Made by a program: the position numbers and the translations under genes
Notes under the pieces: model-generated
The model's input: only the letters and a program-made list of their open reading frames with translations
Databases searched by the model: none
What the model was told of the DNA's origin: nothing
Source of the DNA: Collybia mongolica
Lineage: Eukaryota > Basidiomycota > Agaricomycetes > Agaricales > Clitocybaceae
NCBI GenBank assembly: GCA_013420905.1
Contig: JAAXNY010000011.1
Coordinates: 868,001-932,000 of the forward strand
Length of the DNA: 64,000 nt
Direction of reading: 5' to 3'
Shown: piece by piece, positions 59,457 through 64,000 of the stretch
Numbering within the stretch: position 1 is the first letter of the stretch
How the letters are laid out: each line of letters opens with the position of its first letter

Positions 59457-60320
59457 TCGTGAGCGAGCCCATGTTCGACAAGGTTTTTAAACAAGCGACT
59501 ATGGCACAGCCAGAAGTTCGTGATGACAGGACTAACGCGGGTTTGATTGGGGTCGACATCATCCCGTTTAGACAAACTTCCACATTTTGTGAGGAAGCGA
59601 TGTCGGATCTGATCTGGACCGTCCCTGAAATACTCGAAGTCATTCAACACATGTCCTCCCCTAGTTCCCGCAAGGACTACCGCATAATCAACCACTCAGT
59701 CACGGGTAAAGCTAAATCCACGTGAGGTTCCAGGAGGCACGATAAGTGAATTCGCGGGTTAACGTTTGAGAGGCCGGGCATGCCTCTAAGAATTACCGGT
59801 AATTCTCCTTTTCCGGGTCATGGAGTCAGGGTTTTCCGCTTTCCTTACGGGCCCTGGATGGTAGAACGCGAATTTCGCGGTAATCGTTGCCTTTGACATG
59901 TTTCTGGGGGTTTGAATATTGTTGCCATGATATTAGAGACGGCACTTACCAATAATCGAGAAGGGACCCCTCGGATGAGATATGCCGCTGAGATTATGCC
60001 ATCAACACACATATTGCAGCATATATTTCATTTCCGACCCCAAAGGCCGTCCGCTGATTGGAGCATGAAGAATCAAGTACTTGATATGGTCTGATGCTGT
60101 CAAGAAACCTGGAATGACTTCCACGAGACAGGAGAAGCCGTATACGTTCCTGATCACCGTGCGAGGGTTAAACTTAAGTTGGGTGATAGAACGCTCAACG
60201 CGAACGGGGGGTTAAGATACATCACTCAGCTGATTACGTCAAAATGGTGATCCGAATGTAACAAAATACAGTTTACGTGACTACTGTGAAGGGCGACTAT
60301 ACAACACGCTATGATAACAT
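59457..60320. other. Intergenic region
   Basis: About 860 bases between two minus-strand genes. The left part is the F-box gene promoter. The open frame at 59372-59725 (plus) mostly opposes the F-box gene. No repeat was seen. Confidence 0.35.
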
Positions 60321-61254
60321 TTATAATTCTTAATTTGTCGGTGTCAGCGTGCAAAGCAATGAAATAAATAAGCGAAGGCCTCACTTTGCATGGCGGCGAC
60401 ATCTGTGCTCTGAATATAGTCTTCGAACTCAGCCAGTTTTTCTTGCAGGTCATCGAGCGAGACTTTCTCATCCTCTGATAGGTACTTTAGCGACTGATAG
60501 TAATAACCGCCCTCGGATTGTACGTACCGACGACAAGCGTGATCTGAAGTTTTCTGATGCCATAGCCAATGGGAACCAATTTACTAGCACCCCAAAGAAG
60601 GCCATCCTGCTCGATAGATCGCACTGACTCCTCCAATGCTTTCATGTCAGTCTCATCATCCCAAGGTTTCACATCGAGGGTGACAACAGACTGAGAAACA
60701 TATGAGTGTTGGTGTGTGGACCTTAACGTCAATAGTCACCTTCGCCACGGGCTTGGCTTTGCCAGCCTTCTTTGTGTTGTACTCGGCTACACGCTCAGCT
60801 TTGATGCGCTCAGCCTCTGCGTCCTCCTCCTCGTCAGATCCGAAAAGGTCAACCTCGTCATCATCATCAGGTGTGGCAGCAGAAGCTGTGCCGGCAGCAA
60901 AGGCTTCCCCAGCTGTGCTAGATCCGGGCAGGGATGCATGTTCGGCGGCGTATGATTTGATATGAGTGTACCACCGGGTTACATGGGGAAATTTCGACGC
61001 GTCGGGTGCTGATGCGACGAGCTTGAAAACGTGCACATCGGCTTGAGAAGGGGTGTACCTACGTAGAACAAGAAAAAGTTAGTCCCAGTCGATCAAGGGA
61101 TATGAAAAATGAAAAGTTTCGAAAAATTGGTTAGCGCCATCTTATCTTCTCGAAAATTGTAGGAACTTGGCGATCACGAAATACTGAAAGCTTACCCTTC
61201 AACATATGACCTTGTAGCAAGGTGTTGTTCGAGTTTAGTGAGATCTGCAGACAT
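60321..61254 (-). CDS. EFB1: Translation elongation factor 1-beta (eEF1B alpha subunit)
   Basis: Guanine nucleotide exchange factor for eEF1A. Start at 61254: [12 protein letters not shown], then an exon with [20 protein letters not shown] and [20 protein letters not shown] (GST-like N-terminal domain), an acidic hinge [20 protein letters not shown], and [11 protein letters not shown]. After an intron the catalytic domain continues [48 protein letters not shown] and, in the next exon, [20 protein letters not shown] and QSTDVAAMQ. The last intron splits the Lys codon and a tiny last exon gives KL and stop at 60321-60323, restoring the family's MQKL end. Five or so exons. Highly expressed gene; its 5' region carries the perfect palindrome at 61331-61366. 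Confidence 0.94.
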
Positions 61255-61330
61255 GATGGAGTGGGTCAAGGTGAAGAATAAGATTAGCAAAAAATTCAAG
61301 GAAATCGCCGTTTTGTGCTACAAGTCACGA

Positions 61331-61366
61331 CGAGGTCACGATCGATAACTATCGATCGTGACCTCG
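61331..61366. promoter_or_regulatory. Perfect 16-base-pair palindrome upstream of eEF1B
   Basis: CGAGGTCACGATCGAT, four bases AACT, ATCGATCGTGACCTCG. The two arms match exactly. It lies 77-112 bases upstream of the eEF1B start codon, so it is in the promoter or 5' leader. It could be an operator for a dimeric regulator or a hairpin in the leader. Confidence 0.75.
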
Positions 61367-61804
61367 AGGGCCGGCAAATCCCGCCTCAGCTTACGTAACT
61401 TAAAGTTTAATCATGGTCGTTCCACGCGTTCGTAGCGTGCCCTGCCGCAGCGATCGACTTGGACAACCGGTGGGGGGGAACGCTCCCGTGGCCTACGCAT
61501 GTAAGATTCGAGCATTTCTGGAATTTTGAAACACTGATCATCCGCCAGGTATCATATATCAGTTCTCAAAATAAATCGAGGGTCCTTTTAACAAACTCTT
61601 ACTCAACTATGCTCAGGCTATCCTGATATCCACAGGTCTAGACAGACCCCATTTGCTCCACCCATCATACCAAGGCATTAATCTCCGTGAAAATGTGTCG
61701 CGTGGCTCCACGTGGGGTGGTAGGGACCCAGGACTCGACGTCCTGCGGCCCGGCTAATTCTCCCTGGGCGTTTACTGTTGGAAATTCAGGGAGACTGTGG
61801 ACTA

Positions 61805-61999
61805 CAGTCGACTCTGTCATAACCCATACCCATTCGGAGCAACCGGCAGCTACGAGCTCAGCTCTGCACAGAAATCGGGCAAGACATATCGATAGTACTA
61901 TGCAATTCCTTTCCTTATACAGCGTTCCGGAAGCCGTAAGTTTAAATATTGGTTGTAGATCTGGGGTTTAGTAGGTATGGGTTATGACAGAGTCGACTG
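61805..61999. mobile_element. Short Tc1/mariner-type MITE
   Basis: Perfect 26-base terminal inverted repeats: 61805-61830 (begins CAGTCGACTCTGTCATAACC) and 61974-61999 (ends GGTTATGACAGAGTCGACTG). Each end is flanked by TA (61803-61804 and 62000-62001), the target duplication of Tc1/mariner transposons. The total length is 195 bases with a 143-base interior and no coding capacity, so it is non-autonomous. Perfect end repeats suggest recent insertion. Confidence 0.8.
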
Positions 62000-64000
62000 T
62001 ATTTACAATGCCCACCTAACAATAACTTGGCGCCGCTGGAACGGACCTGGAGGATTGCAATTGATTATATGGGTAGTATGATAGTACGGTGACATTGACG
62101 TTACAAAAGCTAACCAACGTTGTAAGGATTCGGACCAAGGCTGATCAGTCCTCTCGTTCTGATTCTATGACGCATGTCACTATTCATAGTCTATCGGCCA
62201 TGGGCTCTAGACTTAGAATATTGAATGTACCGCACAAGCGAGCTCCACAATGGGTGAGTCCTAGGGAAACACCGTACAATTCAATCCTAGTCTTGTCCAA
62301 TGGTTACCTGCCGAATTTATTTTAGGTGAGTGTTTGGAAGCCACGCCAACCCACCCCTTGTCAAATGGTTCGCGCCTAGTTGCCCAGTTGGAATGCCAGT
62401 TTCATTCGCCTCACCACATATTCAATATTGGGAAGGAGGTAAATATTGTCCCTTCAATACCTCTGCTCACAAACAATATATTAGTCGCCGGCATCTGCTA
62501 TGAACTTTTGGCGAACATCTTAAGTCTTAACTAACAAGCCCCCAACATCATCATCCGGCTTTCCCCGACGCATCACGGAGTAAGTTGCAGTATTGCTCCG
62601 TGTAAATTTGCTATCAAATGGCGAGACTGCACCTGATATCTCTCATAGCGGCCTGGTCCCTTGAGCACAGAAAGTGTACGGTTTTCGCCTCTAGCCGCTT
62701 CTAGTTGGTCCCAGTATCAGTTGTGGTTGGGAACGTGCTGAGCGGAGATTGAAGGAATGATCAGACTCCTGCGGCCACCTGATCAGAGTCCTGGATGTGT
62801 GGCTTTAATATGAATGCTTATTGACGTTGTTGAACCATCGCAGAAACCCCTTCGAATCCGATATAGCTATTCCTCTCTCGTTGTCTTTCCATCTCACCAT
62901 GCTCCTTTGCACAGAGTTCAAGTTCCGTCCACTCCGGCGTTCCCTCGCCTGCCAGCGCTAACGTTGCCGATTTTCTGGTGAGCCCTGCTCAAATCGTGAT
63001 TATGATGGAGTTTAGCGCTTTCACACAGGGTAGCAGGGTAAAATGCACCTGATAACCATGAGGGAGATGAAAGCCGTGCTCTTCGACTTGATGTGCTGGC
63101 TTGGCCTGGAACCCAAGGCCTACTAAGCTCTAAGGATTCTTGTTTATCAGTAGCTGAGATCTTACCTCTCAGGACTTGTCTCTGGAAGCATGGCCCTCCG
63201 CCGACGCGTACGTCTCTATAGGTTTGATGATCATGCGTTCTCACGGGACGGACATTTAGCTTCAAGCATTCTCTGTCCTCGAATAAATCTTTGCATTCCA
63301 AGCGTCCAACATATAGTAATGACGATGCAACTTCTTTAGTCCCAATTCGCCTTTCGAACTTGACATAATGATATAGTGTGGTAATGGGTCTGAGGAGGCA
63401 CCCGCCCGCTTCTGCTGAAACTTCTGGAACGGTGGAAACGAGCCGTTCGCTTTTACACCCTTACAACCGAGCAGATTCTCCAACCTTCCATCTTTCCATT
63501 TTGGGAGTTGGTTCCCCAGACCAGACTCCCAGACTCCCAGAAAGCTTTCGCGCGCGATGCGATGTCCATCCGGTCATTTCATCGGCGTGGGTTGTGCTTC
63601 AGTTGTACCTGAACTCTCGATCTGAGAGGAAAGATCTTGTATTTTTGGAGATTTCTCCATGGCGGTGAATTTCATCTTCGGCTACCCGATCCTGACTTAT
63701 CGAAATTGTATGTAGGGCTTGGCGGCGATCGGTCGTTCATTCCGGGTATAGAGGCCGTTCTCGGCTCCTGTCAGAATAATTGGCCAGAAAATCCCCCACT
63801 TCGCCGCCACCTTGCGACACGGCACGGAGGAGAGCCAGCTGCAGTAACGATAACTCTTCTCGGCTTACCGACATCATCGCGTGGGAATTTCTGTAAAGTA
63901 GGACCCCTTTCCGAGTCGCCGTTCGAACTGTATCTTTTCAGAACCTATATTACCCCAATGACACGTCAAATCCCCCATCCACCATGTTGGCCCACCTGTT

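Larger units (their letters stand above)
61255..64000. other. 2.7-kb gene-poor right end
   Basis: Holds the eEF1B promoter with a perfect palindrome, and a 195-base MITE at 61805-61999. Beyond 62002, open frames such as 62089-62325 (plus), 62918-63301 (minus) and 63378-63668 (plus) show no known motif. An unrecognised gene reaching over the right edge is possible. Confidence 0.4.

Noticed and set aside
59372..59725. Plus-strand open frame of 117 codons
   Set aside because: Mostly antisense to the F-box gene's first exon and its promoter; no features.

Overview
This window comes from the nuclear genome of a filamentous fungus, almost certainly a mushroom-forming basidiomycete (Agaricomycete). 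The genes are cut by many introns of about 45-65 bases, several exons are only 14-40 bases, both strands are used, and the families fit: a multi-domain phosphatidylethanolamine methyltransferase, a GH115 xylan glucuronidase, a microsomal P450, an Agaricomycete-type F-box protein and GPI-anchored cysteine proteins. I saw no tRNA, rRNA, CRISPR or prokaryotic-style feature. Gene models were spliced by eye using reading frame, GT-AG borders and family conservation, so exon borders are good where stated and approximate elsewhere.

Layout. 1-7.7 kb: CHO2-like PE methyltransferase (+), an unrecognised minus-strand coding stretch, then an ALKBH6-like dioxygenase (-). 7.7-14.4 kb: a long stretch with no recognisable gene. 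14.4-22.2 kb: a Ser/Pro-rich protein (+), a multi-pass membrane protein (+) and a second multi-pass membrane protein (-). 22.2-28.9 kb: gene-poor, with one intact P450 (-) and one small single-pass membrane protein (+). 30-34.3 kb: compact housekeeping block of FES1 (+), DUS1 (-) and a NOPCHAP1-like gene (+), the last two sharing a 40-base head-to-head gap. 34.6-40.8 kb: secreted GH115 enzyme (-), a small membrane protein (-) and a doubtful small ORF. 40.8-45.7 kb: two different Cdc20/Cdh1-family WD40 genes on the same strand with a Nudix hydrolase gene between them. 46.8-49.4 kb: secreted GPI-type cysteine protein (+) and a probable pseudokinase (-). 49.4-53.8 kb: gene-poor, including a decayed copy of the pseudokinase promoter. 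53.8-61.3 kb: a DUF7729-like GPI-anchored protein (-), an F-box protein (-) and eEF1B-beta (-), whose upstream region carries a perfect 16-base-pair palindrome. 61.3-64 kb: gene-poor, with a short Tc1/mariner-type MITE.

The genes do not form one pathway. Most are ordinary housekeeping genes (lipid synthesis, tRNA modification, snoRNP assembly, translation, protein folding, cell cycle). I found no convincing new multi-gene system. The most worthwhile points are the paired Cdc20-like genes, the pseudokinase with its duplicated promoter, the GC-AG intron in the NOPCHAP1-like gene, the MITE, and the eEF1B palindrome.
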